The translations under genes were made by a program, and so were the position numbers. Of a stretch of 64,000 bases of DNA, positions 35,447 to 44,775 are shown one piece after another; within the stretch, counting starts at the first letter, position 1, and each line of letters starts with the position of its first letter. The notes beneath the pieces are model-generated. The model was not told the origin of the DNA and ran no database searches. It saw only the letters and a list, made by a program, of their open reading frames with translations. The DNA is from Terrimonas rubra (GTDB lineage: Bacteria; Bacteroidota; Bacteroidia; Chitinophagales; Chitinophagaceae): positions 1,674,001-1,738,000 of the forward strand of contig NZ_JBHUOZ010000003.1 of the NCBI RefSeq assembly GCF_042686025.1, written 5' to 3'.

Positions 35447-35808
35447 GCCATAATAAAGGTATTGCCGGTGGAATCGCTCCATCCGGGGCCCTGCACCGTG
35501 ATGGTTTCACCCACTTCATGCGCTTTATAGGTTCCGCCGCTTTTTTGCAGGTTTACAATACTAATGGTAGCGGTATACTTTTTACCGGTTGAGTCTTCAA
35601 TGGTGGCCATATAACCATCCTTGCCTTTTTCAATGCCGGTGATCTTGCCGGTCACACTCAACTCCGTTTCTTCGGCTTTAGGTTCCGGCGCAGCGGCAGC
35701 AGGAGCAGGAGCAGGTGTATCTTCCTTTTTCACTTCGGATTCATTGTTACAGGCTGTAAAAGCTGACAGGCCAATTACTAATAATGCAGCGTATACTGTT
35801 TCTTTCAT
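35431..35808 (-). CDS. Small lipoprotein, OB-like domain
   Basis: A 125-residue lipoprotein. The signal peptide ends in a lipobox, GLSAFTAC, with the Cys as the anchoring residue, followed by an acidic and Ala/Pro-rich linker (PAPAPAAAAPEPK). The C-terminal 75 residues are beta-rich (SVTGKITGIEKGKDGYMATI, KYTATISIVNL, VGETITVQGPGW), an OB-like barrel. The function is unknown. The frame extends six codons further, but the ATG at 35808 opens the signal peptide. CAAAGTTA at 35824-35831 reads TAACTTTG on the minus strand, a candidate -7 element. Confidence 0.8.
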   Translation of the reverse strand: MKETVYAALLVIGLSAFTACNNESEVKKEDTPAPAPAAAAPEPKAEETELSVTGKITGIEKGKDGYMATIEDSTGKKYTATISIVNLQKSGGTYKAHEVGETITVQGPGWSDSTGNTFIMAKQLN

Positions 35809-35956
35809 GGGTAAAAATTTAGACAAAGTTAATACTTCAACATAGCTCTTTATCTCTCAAATGCAAAATCTTCGTTATCATTTTTTTAGTTTGCAAAACC
35901 GCTTTGTTCATATATAGCTGATGGAGGTTTGGAACGTGATAGAAAAAAGAACCGGT

Positions 35957-36655
35957 TCAATACTTACCCAGCCAGTCCGCCACCATCTTGCGATAGGTTT
36001 CGCCAATAGGCAGGTAATCCATGTTTTGCATCTGCACCCGGTTGCCTTCAATGAGTTTTATTTTATTCACGGGTATAATATAGGAACGGTGGATACGGAT
36101 AAACTGCTGTGCAGGTAGTTTTTCCAGTATATCTTTCATATTCTCCCATACAATAATTTTATCATCCAGGGTATGAATGCGGATATAATCTTTCAGTCCT
36201 TCAATATACAGGATATTATCCAGGGCTACCTGGTGGTGCTTACGGTCCGCTTTTACCATCAGGTGGCCGGTAGCCGCCGGAGCAGGTTGTATACCCGGCT
36301 GCCATTGTATGAACTTCTCCACCGCCTGGTAAAAGCGGTTAAAGGTGATGGGCTTCAGCAAAAAATCCACTACTTTAAACTGGTAAGCATCCAGCGCATA
36401 TTCCTGATAGGCCGAAGTAATAATATAATTATGCTGTTTATTAAATAATTGCATGATCTCCATGCCTGTCAGTTCCGGCATCTGGATATCCAGGAATACC
36501 AGGTCAATTTCCTGGCTGCGCAATATATCAATGGCTTTATACACATCGCTGCCGGCATATACAACCTTTAACTCTGCTATTTTTTGTGCATAATCATGCA
36601 CCAGCTTTACCGCCAGTGGCTCATCGTCCAATATAATACAGCTTATTGTTTTCAT
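35957..36655 (-). CDS. LytTR-family response regulator
   Basis: A 232-residue two-component regulator. The receiver domain has the acidic pair D10/D11 and the phospho-acceptor D56 in VFLDIQMPELTG. The C-terminal LytTR DNA-binding domain covers about 135-232 (HLMVKADRKHHQVALDNILYIEGLKDYIRIHT, FIRIHRSYIIPVNKI). Its start overlaps the stop of the kinase gene by four bases (ATGA), so the two are translationally coupled. Targets are unknown; LytTR regulators in Bacteroidota often control adjacent transporters or secreted enzymes. Confidence 0.94.
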   Translation of the reverse strand: MKTISCIILDDEPLAVKLVHDYAQKIAELKVVYAGSDVYKAIDILRSQEIDLVFLDIQMPELTGMEIMQLFNKQHNYIITSAYQEYALDAYQFKVVDFLLKPITFNRFYQAVEKFIQWQPGIQPAPAATGHLMVKADRKHHQVALDNILYIEGLKDYIRIHTLDDKIIVWENMKDILEKLPAQQFIRIHRSYIIPVNKIKLIEGNRVQMQNMDYLPIGETYRKMVADWLGKY

Positions 36656-37686
36656 GATGCTAATTGTATAGACAGTTGTATGGTAAAGATATTATTCGTG
36701 TTATGAATGGTGAGCTGGTGTTTACCCGGGTAATAAATTTCCAAACGGCGTTTTACATTCTCCAGGCCAATGCCACCCAGTTTATCTTTTTTCTGCTGCC
36801 CGATGGTATTGGTCACCGTAAAGGTCAGCGTATTGGGTGTGGCCTGTAACTGCACTTCTATAGGTGTTTCAGTAGCCACCTGGCCGTGTTTTAATGCATT
36901 TTCTACAAAAGGGGAGAGGATATAGGGCGGTATCATGATCTGCTGTTCACTGATCATGATACTCGTATTTACAAAATCTTCCTGTTCATGTCTTAATTCC
37001 TCCAGCTGGATATAAGATTGTATATAATTCAGCTCATCCGTCAGCCTGATCTTTTCCTTCTGCGATTCATAGGTAGTAAAGCGCATAATACTGCTGAGTT
37101 TTTCAATGGCGGATAAAGACCGCGGCGATTGAAAATACACCATCGAATAAATATTGTTCAGGGTATTAAAAATAAAATGGGGATTGATCTGGGCTTTTAA
37201 AAACTTGATCTCGGTACTCTTTTGTTCTTCCACAATATAATTGTTATAGTCGTACAAACGGATCACAAAGATCACCAGCCAGAAAAAGGTACTCAGTATC
37301 ATAGGCAGGGTACTATAGTAGAGGTTATCAAATATATAATACCACAGCGGCGTACCTTTAAAATAATTCTTAAATCCGAATAAGCGATAAGCCAGTACTT
37401 CCTCCAGTAAATAACGAAGTAGTATAAAGAATACTATATTACACAAGATTCCGGTAAACACTTTTTTCCACCTGAAGGGCCTGATAAGCCGGGGTAATAC
37501 CAGCAGGTAATTAAAATAAAAGCTGCTGACAAAGATGAAGGCCCAGGTTATTTCAAAAACATGCAGGGGCACCAGCTCCAGCTTGGTATTATTAAACTTT
37601 ATGAGGGTAAAATAGGCCGCTATGAGCCAGAATACAATATGTATAGTGACTTCTTTTTTAACTGATAAAGATCGTTGATACGGCAT
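36652..37686 (-). CDS. LytS-type sensor histidine kinase (His_kinase family)
   Basis: A 344-residue membrane kinase. Four membrane segments lie in the first 150 residues (TIHIVFWLIAAYFTLIKF, ITWAFIFVSSFYFNYLLVL, VFTGILCNIVFFILLRYLL, LPMILSTFFWLVIFVIRLY). The phospho-acceptor His is in INPHFIFNTLNNIYSM, and the ATPase part has YILSPFVENALKHG and GGIGLENVKRRLEIYYPG. It phosphorylates the LytTR regulator that overlaps it. The ATG at 37686 (MPYQRSLSVKK) is preferred over one at 37719. Confidence 0.92.
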   Translation of the reverse strand: MPYQRSLSVKKEVTIHIVFWLIAAYFTLIKFNNTKLELVPLHVFEITWAFIFVSSFYFNYLLVLPRLIRPFRWKKVFTGILCNIVFFILLRYLLEEVLAYRLFGFKNYFKGTPLWYYIFDNLYYSTLPMILSTFFWLVIFVIRLYDYNNYIVEEQKSTEIKFLKAQINPHFIFNTLNNIYSMVYFQSPRSLSAIEKLSSIMRFTTYESQKEKIRLTDELNYIQSYIQLEELRHEQEDFVNTSIMISEQQIMIPPYILSPFVENALKHGQVATETPIEVQLQATPNTLTFTVTNTIGQQKKDKLGGIGLENVKRRLEIYYPGKHQLTIHNTNNIFTIQLSIQLAS

Positions 37687-37854
37687 GGCCCAAATTTTTA
37701 TAAAAGTAATACACACCACAGGAAAGCAGGAAACGGTTTGCAGAAAAACAAAAGGGGTTTGCAGAAAAAACTTTTAGCCGGGGAATTTATAGACAATTTT
37801 TGTGCTGTTAATCTGCCTCACCAATATTATTCATTCATTTTATAAATATTTACG

Positions 37855-38679
37855 ATGAAAACAATTATTACCGCTATTATCCTGTTATGCAGCCTGCAAC
37901 CTGTACTGGCACAACCACCACTGGCCGTAAGCACTAAGTTTGATACTGCTATTGCCGTATTGAATATGGGCAGTTTTCATATGGGTTTTACATCGGATGC
38001 CAATAAAACAGAGTTTGATGAACACAATGCGGAGAATGTACGCCGGGTACATGCCATTGCCAAAGCCATTGCCGAATTTAAGCCTACCGTTATATTGGTA
38101 GAAAGACAGCCATCCTATAATACTACCCTGCAAAATGAATACAATGCCTACCTGAAAAACCCGAAAATGAAATTTGAGCACCCTTCAGAGATCCAACTGC
38201 TTGCTTATGAAATAGGTCGTTTAAGTAATACCCAACGCATTTATGGGGTTGATTATAAAGAAGGGTATAACTATATGATCGGCAGGAATATTAAATACAA
38301 AGATACAACCACCGTAAAAGGGTATATGCGTATGCTGGATTCACTGGACAAACAATATCCCGAAGATAAGATGACCGTACTGGATCATTTAAAAATGGCC
38401 AATCACCCCCAGTACCTGGATATGCTCATGAACATTAATGCCGATATACTTACGCATATTTCCACCGAAGGCAAGGCAGAGGGAGCAGAGGAAGCCGCCA
38501 AGTTTTATCACCGTAACCTGGTAATGTATTCCAATATCAACCAGGTTGAATTAAAAAAAGAGGACAGGGTGTTTATATTAATGGGCGCTACCCATACCGC
38601 TTTCTTTAATATGTGGTTACAGCGTAGTCCTAAATACAAGGTGGTAAATGTATTAGATTATTTAAACAAGGTAAAATAA
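37855..38679 (+). CDS. Secreted DUF5694 protein
   Basis: A 274-residue exported protein with signal peptide (ITAIILLCSLQPVLAQ). The mature part fits DUF5694, a TraB/PrgY-like or haem-binding-uptake (ChaN)-like fold: VLNMGSFHMGFTSDANKTEFD, AIAKAIAEFKPTVILVERQPS, and the C-terminal VFILMGATHTAFF. The conserved His and Glu suggest a metal site; the role is unknown. The S41 peptidase gene follows after 37 bases, probably in the same operon. Confidence 0.8.
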   Translation: MKTIITAIILLCSLQPVLAQPPLAVSTKFDTAIAVLNMGSFHMGFTSDANKTEFDEHNAENVRRVHAIAKAIAEFKPTVILVERQPSYNTTLQNEYNAYLKNPKMKFEHPSEIQLLAYEIGRLSNTQRIYGVDYKEGYNYMIGRNIKYKDTTTVKGYMRMLDSLDKQYPEDKMTVLDHLKMANHPQYLDMLMNINADILTHISTEGKAEGAEEAAKFYHRNLVMYSNINQVELKKEDRVFILMGATHTAFFNMWLQRSPKYKVVNVLDYLNKVK

Positions 38680-38716
38680 ACATCATTGTATTTCTTCACC
38701 AGCCCAGGTTTACAGC

Positions 38717-39988
38717 ATGAAAAATATATTATTATCCATAACCTGTTTCCTTTTAGCGGCATTGGGGTTAAAAGCACAGCGATCCGTTTACCAGGTAGAC
38801 CTGGCGGCTTTAAAAGCGGTTATTGAAAAAACAAAATCGTATAAGGCGCAGATAAAAGGGGCAAAAAAGACTGCTTACCAGGATCTGTATAACCGGCTGC
38901 TGGCTGATACTATTACCGATGTAAACAGTTATCAATATTTTTATAACCTGGCGCAGTTATTATTTCCTATACGGGACAATCATATTGCATTTTACCAGCA
39001 GGCTGATGATCGTCCTTTCAGGAGTAAGGCCAGTATTGATAGTTTTGTGCAAACCAGCACTTTTCACAACTATCCGTCGTACAATATCAACATTGATTCT
39101 TTACAACAGGCGCTGGCAGTTAAACCGGCCCATAAAGTAGAAGGCATTTATCATTACGGCAAATTTTATACGATAGGTCTGTTCCGGGTAAAGGAGAAAG
39201 AATATGTTGGCATTATCCTGGATTCGGAACTGAATTTCTGGGAAAAAGGACAGGTAGCAGTGCACCTGTATGAACAGGATACATATCATTACAAAGCCAT
39301 CTATGCCCACCCTTACACCAAAAATTTCAACCTTGATCCTATCGAAAAATATACAAACGGATCATTGATAAACAGCAGCTTTAAGCGTTCCTTTTTTGGG
39401 GGCACCTATACTAAAAATTTACCAGGAACAGATTTTGTGAATCTTGTAAGAGGCGATTCGAAGTTTAACCTAAAACAGGCCACAAACGATATACAATACC
39501 TCTTGATTCAAAGTTTCCAGGCCAACAGCAAGACCAGCAAGCTGTCAAAAAACTTTTACGACTCTATAAAAACGGCTTTAGTAGCACCTTATTTAATACT
39601 CGACCTCCGGAATAATGAAGGCGGGGCCGAAAAAGAAAGTAATAAATACTACAAACTGTTACAGCAATATGCTAAAAAAGGAAAGATTTATGTGTTAGTT
39701 AACAATGGTACCATTAGCGAAGCCGAAATATTGTTACTCAAGTTGAAAAAATTAAAAAACGTGGTGGTACTGGGCCAAACCACCAAAGGCATGCTGGCTT
39801 ATGGTAGTAATTATGGTAATACCATTACATTGCCCAGCCAGCAGTTTTCGGTATATGCCACCGATATGAAGAACGGCGCTTCACTTTTACCGTATGAAGA
39901 TTATGGCATCAAACCGGACCACTATTTAAGCCCGGATATTGACTGGCAGCAACAAACCACCCAGCTGATCAAAACAGGTAAGCCTTAA
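38717..39988 (+). CDS. Secreted S41-family peptidase-like protein
   Basis: A 423-residue exported protein with signal peptide (LSITCFLLAALGLKAQ). The C-terminal half has the S41 (tail-specific protease/interphotoreceptor-binding) fold: YLILDLRNNEGGAEKESN, VLVNNGTISEAEILLLKLKK with the likely nucleophile Ser, and VVLGQTTKGMLAYGSNYG with the likely Lys. The usual TASAAE has become TISEAE, so activity is plausible but not certain. No PDZ domain is evident. The gene ends before a strong bidirectional terminator. Confidence 0.82.
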   Translation: MKNILLSITCFLLAALGLKAQRSVYQVDLAALKAVIEKTKSYKAQIKGAKKTAYQDLYNRLLADTITDVNSYQYFYNLAQLLFPIRDNHIAFYQQADDRPFRSKASIDSFVQTSTFHNYPSYNINIDSLQQALAVKPAHKVEGIYHYGKFYTIGLFRVKEKEYVGIILDSELNFWEKGQVAVHLYEQDTYHYKAIYAHPYTKNFNLDPIEKYTNGSLINSSFKRSFFGGTYTKNLPGTDFVNLVRGDSKFNLKQATNDIQYLLIQSFQANSKTSKLSKNFYDSIKTALVAPYLILDLRNNEGGAEKESNKYYKLLQQYAKKGKIYVLVNNGTISEAEILLLKLKKLKNVVVLGQTTKGMLAYGSNYGNTITLPSQQFSVYATDMKNGASLLPYEDYGIKPDHYLSPDIDWQQQTTQLIKTGKP

Positions 39989-40007
39989 ACATGATCAGTA
40001 TACAGGC

Positions 40008-40034
40008 AAACAGCCCCGGTAACCGGGGCTGTTT
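40008..40034. terminator. Bidirectional terminator between the S41 and DUF4382 genes
   Basis: AAACAGCCCCGG, loop TAA, CCGGGGCTGTTT: a perfect 12-base-pair, GC-rich stem, placed between two convergent genes. Confidence 0.85.
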
Positions 40035-40062
40035 TAAAAAAAGGTCGTTGATATCGTATTTA

Positions 40063-40845
40063 TCAGGGTACTAATGTAGTAATGCCAACATCTGTTACTA
40101 CGCCAAAGCGTACTGTTACATTTTCAATCACTGCATCACTAAAGCCTGCGGTAGCATCTCCATCGATCCATATTTTGTAAGTACCCTCCGGCAAACCACT
40201 GAACAGGTAAAAGCCGGCAGCATTTGGAATGGCCGCCGAAGTATCGGTATTATTAATGGCATATACTACCGGCCTTGCAGTAAGGGGCAACACAATACCT
40301 TTAATTCTACCATCTGTTAATTCGGTATAGGTTTTAATAACAGGTTTTAAAGAATAGTTCCCATTTCCCTGTACAACAATGGAACGGGCCGCATCAAAAT
40401 CTATCCATACTTTATATGAACCGTTCACCTGCAGGTCCTGGTGAATATTAAATTTTAAACCGCTTTGCTGGGCCGAGGGGGTAGCCAGTGGATGAGACAC
40501 ACCATCTATCACCACCGAGTTATTGTTGCCCAGTATCAAACGCATTTGTGAAATTTTGCCGGCAGGCAGGGTTATATCAGCAATCAGGGTATCCAGTCCA
40601 TTGGTAAAATCCAATAAATTATATACACCGGGTTTCAGGATATTAAAGCTGATCCAGCCATCCACATCGGAATGTATCTCTATCTTTTGTACATCAATCA
40701 GCACTTTTTCATATTGCGCCGGGTCATCAGTCAGGTAAAGTTGCATCCGGGCAGTTCCGTCACTGGTTTTATCACTTTTTTCGCAGGCCATAAAACCCGC
40801 CATAACCAACAGGGCACTCACTAAAAAGAGCGATACTTTTTTCAT
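40063..40845 (-). CDS. DUF4382 lipoprotein
   Basis: A 260-residue exported lipoprotein with lipobox VMAGFMAC. The first domain is DUF4382 (RMQLYLTDDPAQYEKVLIDVQKIEIH, LPAGKISQMRLIL), a beta-sandwich found in many Bacteroidota surface proteins. The C-terminal part is a Cna-B/carboxypeptidase-regulatory-like beta domain (FYLFSGLPEGTYKIWIDGD). The role is unknown, possibly ligand or carbohydrate binding. Confidence 0.86.
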   Translation of the reverse strand: MKKVSLFLVSALLVMAGFMACEKSDKTSDGTARMQLYLTDDPAQYEKVLIDVQKIEIHSDVDGWISFNILKPGVYNLLDFTNGLDTLIADITLPAGKISQMRLILGNNNSVVIDGVSHPLATPSAQQSGLKFNIHQDLQVNGSYKVWIDFDAARSIVVQGNGNYSLKPVIKTYTELTDGRIKGIVLPLTARPVVYAINNTDTSAAIPNAAGFYLFSGLPEGTYKIWIDGDATAGFSDAVIENVTVRFGVVTDVGITTLVP

Positions 40846-41002
40846 AAAGTTATTTTTTTAACTGCTAAGCAAAAAACATTCCAATATTAAAAAGTGGAAA
40901 TAATAATTTTAAAACCAGCGTGTTAGCAAGTCCAATACATAAAAATTTAAAAAATAACATATATATAAAATACAGTATTTGAATATAGTATCGCTATCCG
41001 GC

Positions 41003-41569
41003 TTACACCCGCAAGGCCCCCCTGAAACCGCGGGCCGCATAATACGATTCCACACCATTGTGGTAAAAAAATACCCGGCCATACCGCCAGTCGCCAAAAA
41101 TACCACCGCCCAGTTTACGTACCGGGGCAGGGGTGAACAACCAGCTGGAGGTTTTGGTATCAAACTTTCCTAACTGCTGTAATTCCTGGTATTGTTCCTC
41201 GGTCAGTATATCAATACCCATTTCATCGGCCATACCCAGAGCGCTGTGTTTGGGCTTATGTTCTTTCCTGGATTCCAGTGCTTCCGGATCGTAACAAATA
41301 CTGCGGCGTCCCTTGGGGCTTTCGGCTGAGCAATCATAAAAAATATATTCCCCGGTCTTTTTATCAAAGCCCACTACATCAGGTTCGCCTTCGGTCATTT
41401 CCATTTCGTTCAGCGACCATAATTTATCGGCATGCGCTTCCAGGCGGGCTTTTACTTTTGTCCACTCTATGCCTTTATGGCGTTGCATATTTTTTTCGAA
41501 ACGCTTTTGTAAAATATCCAGCAACTCGGCCACCTGTGAAGCCGGTAACTTTTTTTTAGTGTTTGCCAT
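41003..41569 (-). CDS. DUF4256 protein
   Basis: A 188-residue soluble protein matching DUF4256 along its full length: ELLDILQKRFEKNMQRHKGI, GEPDVVGFDKKTGEYIFYDC, PKGRRSICYDPEALESRK, RYGRVFFYHNGVESYYAARG. The function is unknown. It is the last of four same-strand genes after an ArsR regulator; the gap to the DoxX-like gene upstream is 27 bases, so it may belong to that operon. Confidence 0.88.
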   Translation of the reverse strand: MANTKKKLPASQVAELLDILQKRFEKNMQRHKGIEWTKVKARLEAHADKLWSLNEMEMTEGEPDVVGFDKKTGEYIFYDCSAESPKGRRSICYDPEALESRKEHKPKHSALGMADEMGIDILTEEQYQELQQLGKFDTKTSSWLFTPAPVRKLGGGIFGDWRYGRVFFYHNGVESYYAARGFRGALRV

Positions 41570-41596
41570 CTTGTATTATTTTATATAGCTGTAATA

Positions 41597-41977
41597 TTAA
41601 AATGTAACTGGTTTCCTGCCGGCAGGGCGGTAGTACCAGGATATAATGGTTAGTATCAATAACAATACGGCCGGGAACCATTCACCAATAGCCGTATGGC
41701 CCATGGCCAGCTGCGAGATCAAAGCCCCGGAAGAGACAAAGAAAAAGCCGGCATAAGCCCATTCTTTCACCATCGGCAATTTGGGTACCAATACGGCCAC
41801 CACGCCCAATAATTTCCATACCCCGATGATGGTTAAAAAATAAGCGGGGTAACCCAAAAGTAAAACAAATTCAGTTTCTTCTTTTAGCTGTAATACCTGT
41901 ACTATGCCGGTGGATGCCATACCCAATGATAGCCAAAGGGTGGCTATCCAGTAAATGATCTTGTTACGTTTACTCAT
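41597..41977 (-). CDS. DoxX-like membrane protein
   Basis: A 126-residue inner-membrane protein with four membrane segments (IYWIATLWLSLGMASTGIV, FVLLLGYPAYFLTIIGVWKLLGVVAV, WAYAGFFFVSSGALISQLAM, WFPAVLLLILTIISWYY). It fits the DoxX-like family. In Bacteroidota and Actinobacteria such genes often follow ArsR and SRPBCC genes, as here. The operon gap is ten bases. Confidence 0.87.
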   Translation of the reverse strand: MSKRNKIIYWIATLWLSLGMASTGIVQVLQLKEETEFVLLLGYPAYFLTIIGVWKLLGVVAVLVPKLPMVKEWAYAGFFFVSSGALISQLAMGHTAIGEWFPAVLLLILTIISWYYRPAGRKPVTF

Positions 41978-41987
41978 GGTATTTGTT

Positions 41988-42452
41988 TTAGTTTGATTGC
42001 ATGATCTTTTCTAACAGGTTATGCGCCATATTCAATCCCTGCGCAAAGGGTAACTGCAACATCTGGTCGCGTATGGCAATACTACGGTAAACGATCTGTA
42101 TCGTTAACTTACTGGTCGTATCGCTCAGGGCTTCAAAGGCTAAAAACTCCAGTTGCACATCAAAGGGTGCATTGCGCATTTCAAAAGTGCGGACAATTTT
42201 TTCATTGGGTAGCAGGGTATGAATAGTACCATGTGCGGCAAATACCACATTGCCTTCCTTATCGCTGGTTTCAAACTGCCAGCCACCATAGGGGTGGTTG
42301 TCCAGTTTTACCACTTTGGTATTCATCCACTGTGCTACAATATCCGCATCGGTATAGGCAGTGAATAACAATTCCACAGGCAGTTCAAACTCCCGGGTAA
42401 TCTGTAGGTCATGCCGGCCGTCTTCGGCGTTGATCTTTGTTTTTAATGCCAT
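41988..42452 (-). CDS. SRPBCC (AHSA1-like) domain protein
   Basis: A 154-residue START/Bet v1-like protein of the AHSA1 group: LQITREFELPVELLFTAYTDADIVAQW, YGGWQFETSDKEGNVVFAAHG, and a final amphipathic helix (FAQGLNMAHNLLEKIM). Members bind hydrophobic ligands or act as Hsp90 co-factors; the bacterial ligand is usually unknown. It sits six bases after the ArsR gene, a very common pairing. Confidence 0.9.
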   Translation of the reverse strand: MALKTKINAEDGRHDLQITREFELPVELLFTAYTDADIVAQWMNTKVVKLDNHPYGGWQFETSDKEGNVVFAAHGTIHTLLPNEKIVRTFEMRNAPFDVQLEFLAFEALSDTTSKLTIQIVYRSIAIRDQMLQLPFAQGLNMAHNLLEKIMQSN

Positions 42453-42458
42453 CGTTAT

Positions 42459-42782
42459 TTATTTTTTAGGCTTATAATTTTTCATAATGCTTTCCAGTTT
42501 ATTAAAGCGGTCATCCCACATTTTGCGGAAGGGTTCAATAAAATCGGCAATAGCTTTCATCTTTTGCGGGTTTAAATGATAATAAATCTCGCGGCCCTCC
42601 TGGTGCTGCTGCAGCAACTCACATTCCGTTAATATCTGTAAATGTTTGGATACCGTAGGGCGTGCCGTATCAAAATTGGCGGCAATGGCGCCGGCCGTCA
42701 TGGCCTGGCTGGTCACCAGTAACAAAATGGCCCGGCGGGTAGGGTCGGCAATGGCCTGGAAAACATCACGTCTTAAATTCAT
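42459..42782 (-). CDS. ArsR-family transcriptional repressor
   Basis: A 107-residue winged-helix regulator. The recognition region is FDTARPTVSKHLQILTECELLQQHQEGREIYY, preceded by QAIADPTRRAILLLV. No metal-binding Cys cluster (such as ELCVCDL) is present, so it is of the non-metal type that pairs with SRPBCC genes. It heads a four-gene operon and very likely represses it through two palindromic sites in its promoter (42815-42858). Confidence 0.93.
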   Translation of the reverse strand: MNLRRDVFQAIADPTRRAILLLVTSQAMTAGAIAANFDTARPTVSKHLQILTECELLQQHQEGREIYYHLNPQKMKAIADFIEPFRKMWDDRFNKLESIMKNYKPKK

Positions 42783-42814
42783 TGGTACACATTTTACAAT
42801 AGCAGCAACAAATA

Positions 42815-42862
42815 TGTAGCTATTTGACTACAAATATATGCGTAGCCATTTAACTACACAAA
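42815..42862 (-). promoter_or_regulatory. Promoter with two ArsR operator palindromes
   Basis: On the minus strand: TTTG (42862-42859), 20 bases, then TATATTTG (42838-42831), which matches the Bacteroidota promoter form. Two near-identical palindromes overlap it: TGTAGCTATTTGACTACA at 42815-42832 and CGTAGCCATTTAACTACA at 42841-42858, centres 26 bases apart. The second fills the spacer exactly, and the first covers the end of the -7 element and the likely start site. Both share GTAG-N8-CTAC. Binding of ArsR here would block RNA polymerase, giving autoregulation. Confidence 0.75.
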
Positions 42863-43051
42863 TTTATTTTTCAAAATCTGTGTAGCAAACGGAGTATCAT
42901 ACCCCGGAGAAACCTAAAAAAGAGTAGGGGGATTGTATTGCTTAAAATCGTCTTTAAAGAGCAACAGTGATATAAGGAAACTATTTCAAGGCATAACACT
43001 CCTCTGTGTTACTCCGTAAAACCACTCTGTGCTACGCTGTGACCTAAACAT

Positions 43052-44119
43052 TTACCGTATCACCGCATTAAGCTTTGTCCATAAAGCTTCATCAAAGCCC
43101 GATAAGGCAAAATTGGGGTTCTGCGGGTCAGAGGCATCTCCCATGCGGATAATGACCATCTTCCGGTCTGGAATAACATATATACGCTGATCTTCCGCAC
43201 CCATAGCACTATACATACCAGCCGGGGCATTGGGCACCAGGGCGCCGGGGTAAACGGTTTGTCCGCCGGGTAACATAAACTTGTTTTTGCCGTTCAGCCA
43301 CCAGAAATACCCATAGGAGGGATTGATGTTTTGCGAAGTGCTGATGCTTTCGTTGAAAAAACTTTCATTGATCACCTGCTCCTTTTGCCACAGGCCTTTG
43401 TTTAAGGCAAGCAAACCAAAGCGGGCCATGCTGCGGGTATTGCTATGGTAAATGGTAAATATCAGGCCATTGTTCCAAAAGCCATCCATGCCAATCTTGT
43501 TTTTCAACTTCTCGTTAAAATAGGTTTCAAAACTACGGTTGCTGGCAGCCGCCACTACATCCATCAGTTTCTGGAATACATTGCTGTACGACCATCTTGT
43601 GCCCGCATCAGCCAGGTAGGTCATATTGGCTTTAATTACCAGGTTACTGGCATCGTTCAGCCCCGAGGTCATGGTGAGCAAATGCCGCGAAGTAATCAGG
43701 TTTTCTTTATCTATGGGTTCGCTGGTCCAGCCGGTACCCAGGTATTGCGATACTTTGTTATTGATCTGCAGTAAACCTTCCTGTTGTGCTATGCCGGTAG
43801 TGGTGGCTACCAGGGTTTTGCCGGCACTATTCCAGGGCCAGGTGGCGGTGGCAGTATGGCCGTTAAAATACTCTTCCATGGCTATGCGGCCATTCACCAG
43901 TATCATAAACGATTTGGAATGTTTATCGGCCAGAAAGTTCTTTAAATCGGTAATGGCGGCGGTATTCCATCCCAATCCGGCAGGGGATACCGTTGCCCAG
44001 GTACTACTGTTTACCGGTGGAAAATACAGGCTATCATTGCCACCCGGTGCAGGATCGGGGTTTTGGCGTGAACAACTAAAAAAGGGGAGGAGCAGTAAAA
44101 AAAAGCGAACAGTTTTCAT
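43052..44119 (-). CDS. Serine hydrolase (beta-lactamase/S12 family) lipoprotein
   Basis: A 355-residue exported protein. The lipobox LLPFFSC gives Cys16. The S12 fold has SAGK at residues 98-101 (S-x-x-K nucleophile motif), and the YSN motif in RWSYSNVFQKLMDVV. The third motif is less clear (LPGGQ near 281). Relatives are D-amino-acid peptidases, esterases and penicillin-binding-like proteins; this is most likely a peptidase or esterase at the cell surface rather than a true beta-lactamase. The 269-base upstream gap contains the ArsR promoter and nothing else clear. Confidence 0.88.
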   Translation of the reverse strand: MKTVRFFLLLLPFFSCSRQNPDPAPGGNDSLYFPPVNSSTWATVSPAGLGWNTAAITDLKNFLADKHSKSFMILVNGRIAMEEYFNGHTATATWPWNSAGKTLVATTTGIAQQEGLLQINNKVSQYLGTGWTSEPIDKENLITSRHLLTMTSGLNDASNLVIKANMTYLADAGTRWSYSNVFQKLMDVVAAASNRSFETYFNEKLKNKIGMDGFWNNGLIFTIYHSNTRSMARFGLLALNKGLWQKEQVINESFFNESISTSQNINPSYGYFWWLNGKNKFMLPGGQTVYPGALVPNAPAGMYSAMGAEDQRIYVIPDRKMVIIRMGDASDPQNPNFALSGFDEALWTKLNAVIR

Positions 44120-44192
44120 GTGTGGTAATTATACAATCATTGACTGGCGGGCTAATGAAAGGTTTAAAGCCAGAGGCTGTTTAGCGATAATA

Positions 44193-44606
44193 TCATTTTA
44201 CTTTCACGGCAGTATTTATCAGTTCCTGTAATACTTTGGTATCCACATCCTCCAGTTTATGAATATAAATACAGCCAGCGCCGGTTTTATGTTTGCCCAG
44301 CTTTTGCAGGGTAGCGGCTTGTTTTTCCAGGTTAATGGCCAGGTGCAGCGAGAGGTTGGCCTTCCGCGGCGAAAAGCCGATGATAAACCAGTCCACTTCA
44401 CGCCCGGTAGCCGCGCTTTTATACCGTTTATCGCCAAAGCCTATCAGCGAAGCACCCCACATTTTTGCCTTTGCCCCACTGGCTTTCTCCATCATTGTAC
44501 GTATGGTTTGGCTATCCTTCCGTTGTTGCTCATTGGTTACGGCGGCAATAAAATCGTCCACACTTACAGTGGTGGGTTTGGTCTTTATTTGTGCTGGTTT
44601 GGCCAT
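44193..44606 (-). CDS. DUF1801 protein
   Basis: A 137-residue soluble protein of the DUF1801 family: SVDDFIAAVTNEQQRKDSQTIRTMM, AKMWGASLIGFGDKRY, WFIIGFSPRKANLSLHLAI and TGAGCIYIHKLEDVD. The family shares a fold with frataxin-like/YdhG proteins and has no established activity. A distant relative (YdhG-like) is at 53285. Confidence 0.88.
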   Translation of the reverse strand: MAKPAQIKTKPTTVSVDDFIAAVTNEQQRKDSQTIRTMMEKASGAKAKMWGASLIGFGDKRYKSAATGREVDWFIIGFSPRKANLSLHLAINLEKQAATLQKLGKHKTGAGCIYIHKLEDVDTKVLQELINTAVKVK

Positions 44607-44775
44607 ACTGTTTTGTTTTATACGGGTAGTTTATGTTACCGGCATGGTTGACTAAAGATATTCATAAAACCTGTTTATCAAAAACCTTAGGCTGCACTAT
44701 TATTTCTTGCCTTATGCCAAGTGCCTTAGTTCAGTTATGCTGTAACCTTGTACCAGCAAATAAACCATACAGTAT

